Positions 23,354 through 35,675 of a stretch of 64,000 nucleotides of DNA are shown here, one piece after another. The stretch is from Brassica napus (lineage: Eukaryota; Streptophyta; Magnoliopsida; Brassicales; Brassicaceae): positions 35,523,473-35,587,472 of the forward strand of contig NC_063449.1 of NCBI RefSeq assembly GCF_020379485.1. Direction: 5' to 3'. Numbering within the stretch: the stretch's first letter is position 1; the number at the start of each line of letters is the position of its first letter. Made by a program: the position numbers and the translations under genes. The notes beneath the pieces are model-generated. The model was not told where the DNA came from. It did no database searches and saw only the letters and a program-made list of their open reading frames with translations.

Positions 23354-23850
23354 CTTGAAAGTATGTACACATTCCCTTGAAGTGAGATCTTCAGAGAAGA
23401 CTGAGAAGAGAATTTCTTGAAAATAACATGGAGGAGAAAACTAATAGCACATGAACGATGCTTCACACTTTGTGACAAAAGCCTCTCAGTAGTATTACAC
23501 AAATCCCAAAGAAAACCAGCTGCAATATTCTCCACCTTTGGAGCTGCCCGGGGACTTTGAAAGCAGCATTCAGTATCAGGTTAAGGAGATGGCACGAAAG
23601 TGGAATCGGAAATGACTCAGACAAAGATCCAATGTAGTTTTCAACCATATCATTTGTACTCAAAGAGTCAAGAAACAATATCTCTCCCCATTTAATGAAA
23701 TCAGATTCTTCGTGTTGAAGCATTCCCATCGAAACACCAACTGATTTCAGAAAAAAAAAGGCACCAAGCTCACTTCCAATACAACCAATGCACTTGTCCC
23801 CGTCACAACTTCAAAGAACAATTGAACAATCTGATAGAGTCAAAGACATG
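23354..23850 (-). pseudogene. Decayed fragment of a large host protein gene
   Basis: Two minus-strand frames join into one protein-like stretch: LEVSLVPFF, SVGVSMGMLQHEESDFIKWG, then LSCHLLNLILNAAFKVPGQ, then after a frameshift ENIAAGFLWDLCNTTERLL and HRSCAISFLLHVIF, ending at a GTAAGG donor at 23353. Frameshifts occur in a T run near 23740-23750 and near 23540. The pattern suggests an all-helical repeat protein; from memory it recalls the N-terminal part of plant TARBP1-like SpoU-family tRNA/rRNA methyltransferases, a weak attribution. It may have been captured by the surrounding Helitron-like element. Confidence 0.4.
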
Positions 23851-24783
23851 ATGATCAAATAAGCTCAAAAGGAGATGTGAGTTTGGGCTTATTAATAGAC
23901 AACATGAGGAGGAAGATTCACCTTATTAAGAGTGGCCATTGGGGCTTTAGATACCGAAGATGGAACCGGCGGAAACTGCAGCATCGATGAGGAACCGTCG
24001 AGAGAATCGAAGACAACTAACAACTATGTAGTTGCAGGAGCAATAGTTGGATCAAGAAATCAGCGAGGTCGAAAATGGATTTCGTCATATCTTGCTTCCC
24101 TATAGAAAAGCATTTATATCAATTAGTATTAGATGATTCCCAGATTTTGACAATACAAAAAATGCACTTTCTGAAAATCTATACATATAAAGGTTTACGG
24201 GATTCTGTATATAAACGCACTCTGTGAATTTGCCATTCTACTGAAAAGAATTTTCTAGTGTTTTTTCAGGAGTAGTGAAGATGAGTTTTAAAAGGTGAAA
24301 GCTTACCATCTTATAGCTGGAGATCACCGCCTTGAAGAGATGCATTGAATGTGTAATCGTGATTGGAATGGGTGTAAAGAGTTGAGAATGTCGTCAATGC
24401 CGTTGAATCTATGCTTCATGTGACGGTTCAAAGGAGATGACACGGAACGACGCAAACGGAGCTCCACCCAAAGATGCGTCCCACACAATATTATAGAACA
24501 TCAATTGTCGATTGACCTAATTGGTGCTCGATCAAAACGAAGAATCCTAGATACCAACCGTCATCATTCTTGAAGAAGTCGAAGGGGATTACGGCAAAGC
24601 TTTAGTTTTGATTTCAGCCCAAAAAAAATTATTCAAAGCCTATATTGCCAAGCCGATCCGATTGCCGAGTTAATGAAATGACGTATAGGTGGGACACGTG
24701 TCGAGACCATGACACTCGAATTAATGACGTGACGCTGACGTGGTCTCACATGAGAAAAGGAAACTCTATTTTATATATATAGA

Positions 24784-26044
24784 TTTTGATTTATTGTATT
24801 TTAATACTATACCTAAATATATAAGCTTTTTCTTCTTTTTATAGCATTATGTATATGTAGCTTGTAACAAAGGTTCGGTCTACATCGGATCTGAAATTGC
24901 AGTCCACAACACACGCACACAAATAGCAAAACTTAAAAAAAAACGAGTATAGTTTGGTATTAACTTTCATTTGATGTAATTTGGTTTGATGTCAAGTTTA
25001 TGTGATTTTTCTGATGTAAAAATGCTACATAAACGTTCTTAGCAGAAAGAATTTCGCTGTTTTTGATGAGTTAACGATTAAGTGTCGTGGATACAAAGCT
25101 TATAACTTTTCAAAAAGTTAGTACTCTAATTTCGAAAAATTTTAAGCAGCACATCATTTTCCAAACTTAAAGCTAAAGTTAGCACATATTGAGCAGGGCC
25201 TTAAAGGCCTGGCTCGGTATTTGGTATTTCAGGTTAACAGAATTACATGCATTTCCTGGGCTCCGGCTCTTGCTATTCAGTTACATATCCATAAATTTGT
25301 TTGGGTCCAGACATAATAGTCCGAGGGGAAAATGATAAGAATATGTAAATTTAATTTTCAACAGTTGGCTTTACTTTTTTCTTTTGGTATGTATACTGTA
25401 TAGATGTGGTTGTATCTATAAGCTATAATGCACTGAATTTATACTTGAAGAAAATATACAACTACTAACTTGTGTAGAATATGATGTACACGCATACGCT
25501 TGAGTGCCAGCAATATTTTTCTTTTGTATCTGTTGTGGTATTGTCAATGTTAGGTGAACATGAAATAGACAAAACATGTCATGTTAGCCTAGTTTGTTCA
25601 TAAGAATATTTAAGGTTTATTATTTAATACTATTGCATATTTCAGTGTATTTGACGTCTTTTCAATGAGAAGAGTACTAATAATATTTTTGATAACCAAT
25701 TACCTACATCATGCAAAATAGTCCAAGTAGTCAACTCTTTTTCATGTATTATACGATTGTCATAAATTGTCAGAAGGATTCACTTTTAATTTGGAAATTA
25801 TTCAGAAGTTGAATCTTTCTTTTATCAAAATCACAGGCACAATAGTTATTGACGGCAAAAAAATATATTTCAAATAGATAATCGGTAACAAAAACAACAA
25901 ACTAAAAGAAAGGGTGAGATAGATAACCCAAGGTTATTAGATTTATCACTTTAACCATTCTTCTTTTTGGTTATAAAGGTTTGCATATTTGCACAACAGT
26001 ACTGTATTTGATGAGTTTCACATGAAAATTAAACATAGAGTACA
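24784..26044. other. Intergenic, 3' flank of the SUC1-like gene
   Basis: AT-rich DNA with no gene or clear repeat on either strand. The 3' UTR of the SUC1-like gene probably occupies the right edge. Confidence 0.5.
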
Positions 26045-28210
26045 CTAATGGAAGCCCATTGCTCCCGACTTCAAGGCAGGTGCATCTGGTGGCGGTGAAG
26101 GTAAAACGGTTAACGCTAATACTCCACTAATGGCCGCTGCGATTGCTCCGACCACAAATACCGGTAGGTTTCCACCACCGAAGAGGGCGTCAAAAGATCC
26201 TCCTCCAAGTGATACTATCATTTGTGGTATCACAATTGCCAAATTTAAAACTCCTATCGAAAGTCCTGTAAACAAACAAAAAGAAAGAAACACTTTAAAA
26301 GTCAAATTTAAATATTATGTTATAAAGGGAAACTATTTTTATTTATGGTAGTACTGGATGAAATGAAACATACGAATTAGTAAAAAAATCTCACCCAACT
26401 AATGCTATGGATAAACTTATCGATATTGTCCACATAAGATTTTGAGAAAAATAACAAAGGAAAGATTTAATCCTTTCTTTCTTGACAAAATGGAAAAAGT
26501 TAACTCTAAATGATAATTTAATTGGAAACAAATCTCTCTCGCTCATTAATGTATTCAAATCAAACGTTTGAACTTATTACATGGTAATTTAATTGGTCCC
26601 AAATTGTCAGACGATAAGATTTCTTAATTAACAGGAGGAGATAATAGATTTTATAAGTAAATTAAATTACAACAAAAGTTACCTTGGCCGGCGCCGGAGC
26701 TATTTGAAAATATGGAGGCTAGTGCAAATGGAATACTGAAAGTAATCTGTAAAAAAAAGGTTTATTAGTATATTTAACTAAAAATATAAAAAATGTAATA
26801 AAACTCAAATGAAGACAAAAGCTGAAATACTTACAGCTAATGGAATACCAAGGACAGCAAAGAGACTCAACGCTCCAGCTCTCACTCCAGACGACGGTCT
26901 GGCAAACTCACCGGCAGTTTTCCGGTGTTCCTCCGCCTGTTTCGAAATTAGAACCGTCATGGCCAAGCCTATGGCAAGGATAAAGTTGACAATCCCCCAA
27001 AGCCGTTTAGCTCCTCCCACTTTCCGACCAGTCCACTCAACACCAAGTGACATAAACAAAAGAACTATCGATTGAAGCATCAATCCCAATGCACCAGCGT
27101 GTACTCCTTTGTTGTATAGTTTCACCATTCTATCGTCTCCTCCTGAATCTCCACCGTACACTTCACGACCCATCCAATCAGTATCAAACAAAAGAAACGG
27201 GAACCATGCAATCCAGTTTAGAGCCGTGACGATAAGTAGCATCCACATGGGACGTTGCATGACTTTAAAAGCTCCAAGGATTTCTCCAAGAAACGGAACA
27301 CTCGATGTCTTCTCGTCTCCGGAGTTTACCGCCGGAGACCATTGTTTGTCTTTAACGTACCAGAGAGACGAGACGGTGACGATGATGAGGAGTGTGATGG
27401 ACAAGAAGAAACAAGACTTGAGATTCGCGCAGTAGATATCACAAGCTTTGGTCATTGCGAACGGGAACATCTTGTGGAGGTTAGTGTAAGAACCTGCCAC
27501 GTAAGAATTTTATTATATTTCCAAATTATACTTTCATACGAGATGCATTCATTCATTGTAATTTTTTTTTGAATTGAATAAAATTAATATTCATTAAAAA
27601 AAAATAAACCTGCGGCGTATCCCAAAACGTTTCCAACCGCCATAAAGAAGGAGAAAAACCCGTTTGCGACTCGCGTTCTTTTAGCGTCTCCGGCGGATAG
27701 GTCGGCGAGGAAAGCACGGCAAGGTCCTTGGAGGGTGTTGTTAGCGACGTCGAGGATCCAGAACCCGAAAGCGAAGATCCCTATGGCTCGAACCCTCGGG
27801 GTTTTCTGCTCGAGTTTGTCTCCCATTTTATGGCCGATATCCGCGGCGTATCCGATCAAGAACACGGCGACGGCGACCAGGGCGGCTCCGGCGGCGATAA
27901 AGGGACGGCGGCGACCGAATCTTGAGGTGCATCTGTCACTGTGGTAACCGACGATTGGTTGAACAATCATGCCGGACACGGGACCACATAGCCAGATGAG
28001 AGAGGACCATTTGTGACGGATACCAAGAAGCTGAACGTAAGGAGTTAGGAGAGAGAGCTGTAGGGCCCACCCGAACTGTAAACCGGCTGCGATGGAAGCG
28101 ACGGAGATGATTTTACGGAGGGGAGATGGCTGGTCGAAATCTTCCTCTGGTGACTGCGTCTCTACAACCGCCGCATCTTTTGCGGTTTTTTCTGTTTCAA
28201 AAGCTCCCAT
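26045..28210 (-). CDS. SUC1: Sucrose/H+ symporter, SUC1-like
   Basis: Four minus-strand exons, complement(join(26045..26265, 26683..26746, 26835..27493, 27610..28210)), with GT/AG borders, give 514 residues (AtSUC1: 513). It is a GPH-type MFS transporter with 12 spans: the [17 protein letters not shown] start of span 1, [20 protein letters not shown], the [14 protein letters not shown] loop between spans 2 and 3, a central cytosolic loop (about 235-270) and the tail ending MGFH. It couples sucrose uptake to protons across the plasma membrane. The body fits SUC1; the tail also resembles its tandem relative SUC5, so this may be the SUC1 or SUC5 counterpart. One odd residue: the motif usually reading LLGIPHxW is LLGIRHKW (CGT for CCT) beside a His known to matter for transport. 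Otherwise intact. Confidence 0.92.
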
Positions 28211-28348
28211 TCTCTAAATAAACACGAATAAAAAAAAGAACAGAAAATTCGTTTGTGTTTCTATTTCTTTTCTCTCTTTCTCACTCTGTCTTTTTTTATA
28301 CTGAATATTGTATTTTCTTGTGATGTAAATGATGAGAGAATGGTGCTG

Positions 28349-28356
28349 TATTTATA
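28349..28356 (-). promoter_or_regulatory. TATA box of the SUC1-like gene
   Basis: TATAAATA on the minus strand lies about 140 bases upstream of the start codon and is followed by a GA-rich leader (28262-28300). Position and context fit a core promoter. Confidence 0.6.
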
Positions 28357-28950
28357 GTGAAACAAGAAGGGGGAGTGACTTTTTATATTTTAATTTTAAT
28401 TATTTCAAATTTGGAGATGATAATTTTTTGGATAAGACAAGAGTAAACTATGGTGAGTGAATGGTAAGGTGGGGCCACGGGGTCACTTATTAGATAATTT
28501 TTCTGTTTGACGGGAGTTCGTTGTTTTTACAATTTTACCAACAAGTGACTTGGACGTGATCCAGTAAATAATTTCATTTGACTAAAATTGCGTTTACGAT
28601 GTATATGCAGTATTTTGAACAGTGTAGTGTAAAATTATCTTAAAATAAAACAATGTAGTTAAGTTTTTTCTTAACAATGTAGTTAATTGTTTGACTAGAT
28701 TTAGTTAATGAAGTTTTTTAGTCAAAGCAGAAATTTCATTAATTTTGACTTACAAATCATTTTAACATTTAGCCAAAAATCTTAAAATATAATATATGGT
28801 TTATTTATAAATATAAACATTGACCAAAACAAGATACTAAAAGAACGTTATATTTTGTTTGGAAACAAATAAATGACTGCTTTGACCAAAAAACAAACAT
28901 ATTAATATTATTATTATATATTCAAATACTGAAATACGAGTAAAAATATA

Positions 28951-29179
28951 CTCTTTCCGTTTCTAAATAAATATTACTTTATTAAGAAATTGGTGAAAAT
29001 ATATTTAAGTTGTTATACATTTCTGACCAATAATATTTGAGAATTTATTTATAAAATCAATGCAGTTTTCAATTAATTTTTAGCTGAAAATAAGTATAAT
29101 TTGCATTGAAATTATAAAGTAATATTTTTTGTAACAAGAAAAAAATGTTAAAGTGACACTTACGATGAAACAGACGGAG
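28951..29179. mobile_element. Stowaway-like MITE
   Basis: The left end CTCTTTCCGTTTCTAAATAA and the right end GAAACAGACGGAG are inverted repeats flanked by TA on both sides (28949-28950 and 29180-29181). Internal TAATATTACTTTA / AAAGTAATATTTT halves also pair. 229 bp, non-coding. Confidence 0.75.
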
Positions 29180-29181
29180 TA

Positions 29182-32100
29182 TTTACTTTAACGAGCTAAA
29201 CGTCATATATACCAACTTTAGACCTCGAAAGTCGGGAGTTTGAGGCACATGATGCGACATGGTTCAAGAAGAATTTCACTTATGGCCCTTTTTGGATCGC
29301 CAAGACATATTCGAATTCTCATCGTCCACCATCAAGGCTTGTCTTATGTAATGTACAAAATGTCGTGGATCAAGCCTTAACATTTGGCTCCAATAAAGGT
29401 CATAGATGAAGCATTGCCGAATATATCTCAGATGTATCCATTCTTATTCCAGACATTTTCATACTTAGGATCAAATCTTACTAGCCAAACACTTTCCAAA
29501 ACTGATACATTCAAATAGCCCCCAAGACATTAGACCAAACGCTTAGTTTCCGCTTTGTAAACATGCCTTAATATCCTGTCACATTAGTTTTCACCTTCAA
29601 CTTGTTTGTACCCCAATTTATAAAATTTAGCATGGAAATATTTCACATCAGAAGTTCAAGTTATGTTAAATGAATTTTTTTTGAACATATGAGCTACTCG
29701 CCCTAAAAGTTTGTATTGCAGTCACAATTCTGATCCTAAGATCTCAGCACTCAAAGCTTTGGTTTTACTTTTCCAAATTTGACTTTTCCTTAGAACGAAA
29801 GTCCATATAATTTTCCTTACTTATCAACCGGACATGCAATTTGAAGAAAGCAGATCAAAATACTCAAAGCATATATTTGTTGAACTCTTGGATTCTAGTT
29901 GTCTGCGAACTAGTCTCAAATAGACGCACTTGGCACTTATGTTTGTAGACTTGGATCACATGTTTGTCAAACTCCTTACGGTGTCTTTTCTACCTTTACA
30001 GGTTCAACGTTCCAGTCTCCACTGTTACATAAGTTGGATTTGTTGCTAAATCTTAATTGTTATATCATCAATTTTTGAGTGCATAATGTCGTCAATCTTG
30101 CGACATTATTTAGAAAACATCATCAGTTTTTATGTTATATGATCTTAAAATCAACGTTCAAAACACGTATAGGCTTATAATGGTAAAATAGTGTTTGTAA
30201 TTATTCATGACTCATGACTCATGAGTAATTAAAATTACATATCCACTAAATAAAATCAAATCTAGTAAATGTCTCCCGCAAAAACAAGGTGGACACTAGA
30301 TCAATGCCATTCATTTGAGTTTTATGGGCATGAAAAAACTAAAAGGAAATGTTGATTAACCACTTAGCTCAAAAGTTTTTTTTTTGTAAATGCAAATAAT
30401 TTGTTTCCCCTCTAAATTATAGGGTCGGGGATCGGGACCCCAAAAGAAGCTTATAATTTGTGGTTCGCTCCATCATTATGCACTCGTAGTTGAACATGAC
30501 TAGGCAATGAGTGTCTTTTGCTTAATTTCCTTTCAAACTCAACTGTTTATTACATTATTCAATGCGAAGAGTCAACATATTAATCACGGGGAGATCATTA
30601 TAAATTGTAAAAGAGGGGCCATAACTAACGAAAATATTCTCAGAGAGGGGAAATAATAGTCGTCAGACAAAAGCGCTGGTCTAATTGTTTTTCAAAGTCA
30701 GATTTGAAGTTTAAAAACATTGGAGTATACACGCATATACATATAGGTTCCTTAAAAATACTAGGTTACATCTATTTTCCTCCGCTGCAGTATTTATCAA
30801 CTATAGTTGAATTAAAAGTTCCAAATCTCACTCTAATAAGAGTATTTATGCTAAAACATAAAAAATTGCATCTATTTTAAAATATTGTACATGTTCTATT
30901 TCTTGAGTTGTGTAATACCTTTTATAAGCTTTAGACTACACAACTCAAGAAATAGATCACAATATTTCAAAACTGTCATCGTTGCACAACTATTGGATAC
31001 AGTCTGCAATGCCGTAAGAGCTCGTTGAATAAGTCTAATCAATATATATATATGTTTTGCCTAGCTTCACATAAAATGTTTAGTGTTCAAACAATTTTAA
31101 CATTTTGAAGAGAAAAAATAAAAATCTTTCATTTAGTCCACTTCACCTGGAATCAATGAATGAACCAGTCTAAATCATAGTAGAAAAGGCTTTAACAAAA
31201 TTATTGTAAGAAGATTTGTCCACACATACCAAAACCAGCACCTTCATCTGAGAGTAATTTTGTAAAGTTCCATATTTTCAATGAACACTACAAAAGCCTA
31301 CCAAAATAGTCACAAAATAATAGAAAGTTGAATATGGCGTTACGTAATCAGAATCTCGGGATTGGACATCACTGTTAGTTTAGAGAGCAAAGGGAGATCC
31401 AACTATAATGTTCAATCAATAACTAATATTAATGTATGTACTGATCTCTTGTCCCTTATATATTACTCCCTTGATATTTAAATTTTTTTTTATTTTGTTT
31501 CATAATAACTAATAAGTGATGTCCTCAATATTTTAGATAAAATTCAATGTAATTTAATATTTATGACCAATTATAAAATACTGTATTTCTTTATTGGTTG
31601 AACTATTTTTATCTAATGATATTTTTATGTAACCAAAATAAATTATATAAAAAATTATATTTTCTTAATCTTTGTGCAAAATTTTAAGCACCACTTAAAA
31701 TGATACAAATAGAATAAAAGAGAAGCATTACAACATTTGAGATATGTATGTGTCATCACCACAATAACTCTTAGAATTCTTAAAAAAATAAATTGGTCTA
31801 TCTAAATATATAATAATTTTTTTATTAAACTAACCATAAATTAATTATTAACATTCTTCATTCTTTGCATAGATAAAAGTTAGTGAATTGTCTAATGTGG
31901 ATAAAGTATATATGACAATTAATGATTTTGAATGATAAAAATTAGTATGTCCTCTATCAGTTTTTTTAATTTTAACTTTAAAATAAATTAAACAACCACA
32001 TTAGCTATATAATAAAAATTTAGGTCTTTCCATATATGTTGTATTTTGAATTAAAAAACGACTATAAATTACTAAAACTGTCAAAAGTCTTAGATTGATT

Positions 32101-32727
32101 TTTTTTTGTGATCTATGGTTTAAAAAAATATCATGATACAAATGATTACAAAAATCATATAGGTATGAAGTCTCATTTAAAAATACATATATATATATAT
32201 ATATATTTATATCATTTATATTAAACTATATACCATATAAAAATACATAAATATTTTAATTTTGAAATTTGCATCGAACAATTTTTTTTTTTATAAAAGC
32301 TTTGAGAAAATATTGACAACTTAATATTTAAATTTTAAACTTTGCATTGATTTTTTTTAAATTAAAAATTACTAAAATTATAAACATCCCACAATGAAAA
32401 TTTTGTTATAAGTGATTTAAAGTTTTATTATAAAAAGATACAAATGATAAAAAACAATATGATAAGAAAACATTATTTAATAGATATTAATATTAAAATA
32501 TACCATATATCTATGTTAATATTATTTAAATTTAATTATATACCATATGAATTAGAAAAAGTGTTTTTGGATTAATAAGGGTTATGCTAAGAGAAAGTAT
32601 TTTCAAAATATATTTTTAAAATATGATTTTTCACTTTTATCGGTCAATTCTTTTTCACATTAAAATAAGAATAATATAATTTTCAAGAAACATAAAAGCG
32701 CCTCTCAGATAGACATATAGATGCTAC
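29182..32727. other. Gene-free AT-rich intergenic DNA
   Basis: No gene on either strand. About 29220-30070 is less AT-rich and may be an ancient repeat, but I recognise no protein. A long hairpin lies at 30880-30967. From 31450 onward the DNA is mostly A/T with TA microsatellites (about 32187-32206). Confidence 0.5.
30880..30967. repeat. Long perfect inverted repeat (hairpin)
   Basis: Arms of 20 bp (30895-30914 and 30937-30956, TCTATTTCTTGAGTTGTGTA and its inverse) pair perfectly around a 22-base loop; after a small bulge a further 9 bp (AAATATTGT / ACAATATTT) pair. No target duplication or element ends were recognised. A young inverted duplication or a small-RNA precursor are both possible. 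Confidence 0.75.
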
Positions 32728-32745
32728 AAGATTATATTATATACT

Positions 32746-33041
32746 TTTTTTTTTTTTTTTTTTAACAGGAGGTTCAAAGGCGACCCGTAATCTGCACGGG
32801 GTTTCCGTTTGCCCATAGGCCCGTAATCCGCACGTGGTTTCCGATTGCCAACCATCTAATCCCCCTGGCCCGGAATCAGCCGGCACTAATACCCATTACC
32901 CAAGAACCCGGCACCAACGCCGCGTTAACTTTAAACTTGAGGTGGACGTAAAGCATTCCGTGGCCACAAAGGATATTCGAACTCGGGTCCGTATCGGTTG
33001 TGGTAACTACCTCAAGACCACTAGCCCACCACCCCGTGGTT
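32746..33041 (-). mobile_element. tRNA-derived SINE
   Basis: An 18-bp target duplication AAGATTATATTATATACT flanks it (32728-32745 and 33042-33059). Read on the minus strand, the head has a Pol III A-box-like sequence (GTGGGCTAGTGG, near 33030) and a B-box-like GAGTTCGAATA (near 32970), about 50 bases apart, and the element ends in a poly(A) tail of about 18 (the T run at 32746-32763). This is the layout of tRNA-related SINEs; near-identical target copies suggest recent insertion. Confidence 0.9.
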
Positions 33042-33354
33042 AAGATTATATTATATACTATTTTAATAAACAACAAATCAAAACGTTGTAACAATACGTA
33101 GAAACTGTGACCACTTTTTTTTTTTCAAAATATATTCTTAAAATATGAGTCAAATAGTTGTAGGAAACGGAACTTGAATAACCCGAACGGTCAAAAACAA
33201 TTATGTTAAACTATTTAAAATTATGAACCACAATAACATAAATAGAAAGGAAGAAACAGAAAAGTTGTATCCAAAAGAAAACGATTTCCTAAAATGTATG
33301 GTAGAAATATTTCATATTAAAATGGTTATAATACATAGAACTAAGTAGAGCTAA

Positions 33355-35072
33355 GAATTATTATCTGGGATCCGGATCCGATCCAAAATTTACTCCTAAA
33401 ATAGGATATCTAGAACGTACATATACATATAATAAAATTTGGGATCCGTTATAACCGGATCCGTATCCAGATATCTTAATTTTTAAATCAGGATATCCGA
33501 ATTCTAATCCAAAATTTTAAATATATTAAATTATATATATATATATATATATATAAATTTGTATAATATAAATTTATTAATTATTTTAAAGTTTTAATAT
33601 TTTATAAATATTTTTATTTTATTTTTTCCTGATCTGGATCTAGAAATACTCGCGGCTATTACAATATCTAAACTAATATCCGAAACCCAAATATCCGAAA
33701 AATATGAGTTGATTACTCTCAGGACCACTTTTGATTTTTCTTTACACTCAGAACCACATTCTATATGTGAGACACTTTGTTGTGGATCAGCAATAAATTG
33801 TGGATAATTTTACCCTTAATAGACATTTGATGCGTGGACGGATGATGCGTGGATGGGTGATGCGTTGACGGGGATGAGTGTAAAGATTCTAGAAGCTTCA
33901 TCAGAGCAAGCTCCACAACAGCTAAGCTTAAGGACACAACCCCAACATCAATGTTTGTCTGTGGACGGAGACCAAAAGATTTTGATTATGTTGTGGATAT
34001 AGACACTAACATAACCATGAATAAAGAACAAAAAAGACCTCTTAAATTTGTGGACAGAAAATTGAAGCTTGAAGTGGTGAATAGAACAATAACTCAAACA
34101 CTAAACATAGATAAAAAAGTTACATATTGAAAGGCTATGATACGGACGCCAATGTGTCCACAATCTCAAGGATGAACAAATTAATAATTTTAAACCAATA
34201 ACAGTACATGTCCAGGAAAAAAAAGCAAGCTTGAGTGATAAAAACAAAACTAAACAAACCAAAGAGTTAAAACGAGTCAGCTCCTCCTCCTAAACCCCCA
34301 GTCAAAATGAGCCAGCTCCTCCTCCTAGACCCCCAGTGAGCCATGCCATGGATTCCGAGCTCAACATCGTCATGGATGAGCTCGGTGAAGCTGCGATGGT
34401 TCGAGCTCGTCATAGTCCTCTACCATAAGATATGTAGTATGCTAAATTTTAAATTTTTAATCATAATTTTACTCGTCCACAAATAGCCGTCCATGTTTAC
34501 CCACCCATGCTTACCCATCCACGTTTATCTTTCCACACCCATTCACATGTGCCCCTCTATGCTTATATTCTACAAGTAGTCATCCACGTTTTTCAAACAT
34601 CCACATATCACTCATCCATAACACAATCATTGGATACGTGTACATATATATATTTTAAAATATAACAAAAAAGTATCAAAGTGGATATCAAATTGTAGAA
34701 GATAAACTAACATAATTTATTATATGAACAAAATTTGTTATAAGTATTTTTAATTTAAAAATAAACAAAAACAAAATATTAAGAAGTAGAGTAAATAATA
34801 ATAATAGTAACACAATTTAATTTTTGGAAACACACTCTCTTTCTTCTTTTCGTGATTCTCTTTTCATGAAGTGTAATCTGTCTATTCTCTCTGTATGTTC
34901 CATGAGAAAGTGTTTTGCAAGTACATTGTGACTTTAGGAGTAATTGAAAAGTGATAAAGTGCCTCTTGATATAAGAAATTTAAAAAATATAGATTCAGAT
35001 ATGGATACTGATGGATTCGAATCCGTATATCTTAAATTTTTTGGATATCCGGATTCGCCTCACCCCTAAAAC
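33355..35072. mobile_element. Decayed GGATCC-palindrome element, split by an insertion
   Basis: Left (33365-33700) and right (34975-35060) blocks are rich in GGATCCGGATCC, GGATATCC and GAATCC, as in the intact element at 37528-38062. Between them, about 33716-34945 has rough inverted ends (ATTACTCTCAGGACCAC / GTGACTTTAGGAGTAAT), a GATGCGTGGACGG minisatellite (33829-33880), a 35-bp tandem duplication (34274 and 34309) and CCCATCCACG-like repeats. I see no gene. Boundaries are estimates. Confidence 0.45.
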
Positions 35073-35258
35073 TAAATAACCAGTATGCAGCTAAAATTGG
35101 TTTATGTTAACCATTCACAATCTTGAACCTTACTAACTAAATAGAAAAGGAAGCAACAAAGACATTGTTTGTTGTTGAGAAAAAAACATAAACATTGTTT
35201 GTAATACTTCTACAAAAACCATTGTTTGTAATAACAAATTTTATGATAAACAATTATA

Positions 35259-35675
35259 TTGAATCTATCTTACGAATACAACAACTTAACACATCTGTGT
35301 TTCGCTGACGATCTAATGGTGCTTGCTAATGATACAAAGAGATCTTTTGAAGGCATATTGGAGGTTTTCAATGAGTTTGAGAAAATCTCGGGATTAAAGA
35401 TAAATCTGGAGAAATCTAAACTCTTCATGGTTGGGATTACAATGCAGAATAGAGAAGACATCTTGGCTTTCCCTTTTGATAAGGGACAACTCCCGGTTCG
35501 CTATTTGGGTTTGCCACTACTTACAAAAAAAAAGACTGTAAGTGATTTCCTTCCCCTGATTGAGAAGATAAGATCAAGAAGTTCTTGGACTAGAAGGTTT
35601 TTGTCATTTGGAGGTATCGAACCTAGAACTAATGTGGATACACACCAAGCCCCTTCTACAAAGCTAGTTAGTTGA
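35259..35675 (+). pseudogene. LINE reverse-transcriptase fragment
   Basis: A 138-codon frame contains the LTHLCFADDLMVLAN block, the YxDD-like catalytic motif (F-A-D-D) of non-LTR reverse transcriptases, followed by ISGLKINLEKSKLF and RYLGLPLLTKK, all standard for plant LINEs. Homology fades after SFGG. The rest of ORF2 and the 3' end are absent, so this is a dead internal fragment. Upstream there is only AT-rich DNA. Confidence 0.85.

Larger units (their letters stand above)
21058..24783 (-). mobile_element. Probable non-autonomous Helitron (right boundary clear, left tentative)
   Basis: Read on the minus strand, position 24783 starts TCTATATATATAAAATAGAG preceded by A, the usual 5' end of crucifer Helitrons (TC start, inserted between A and T). 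The 3' end should be a hairpin and CTAG. The only well-placed CTAG followed by T on this strand is at 21058-21061, but its hairpin is poor, so the left limit may be wrong. The interior holds a Stowaway MITE and a decayed gene fragment (23354-23850). No Rep/helicase gene is present. Confidence 0.4.

Noticed and set aside
35259..35675. Functional LINE at this place
   Set aside because: Only a piece of the reverse transcriptase is present; there is no 5' or 3' end and no target duplication.
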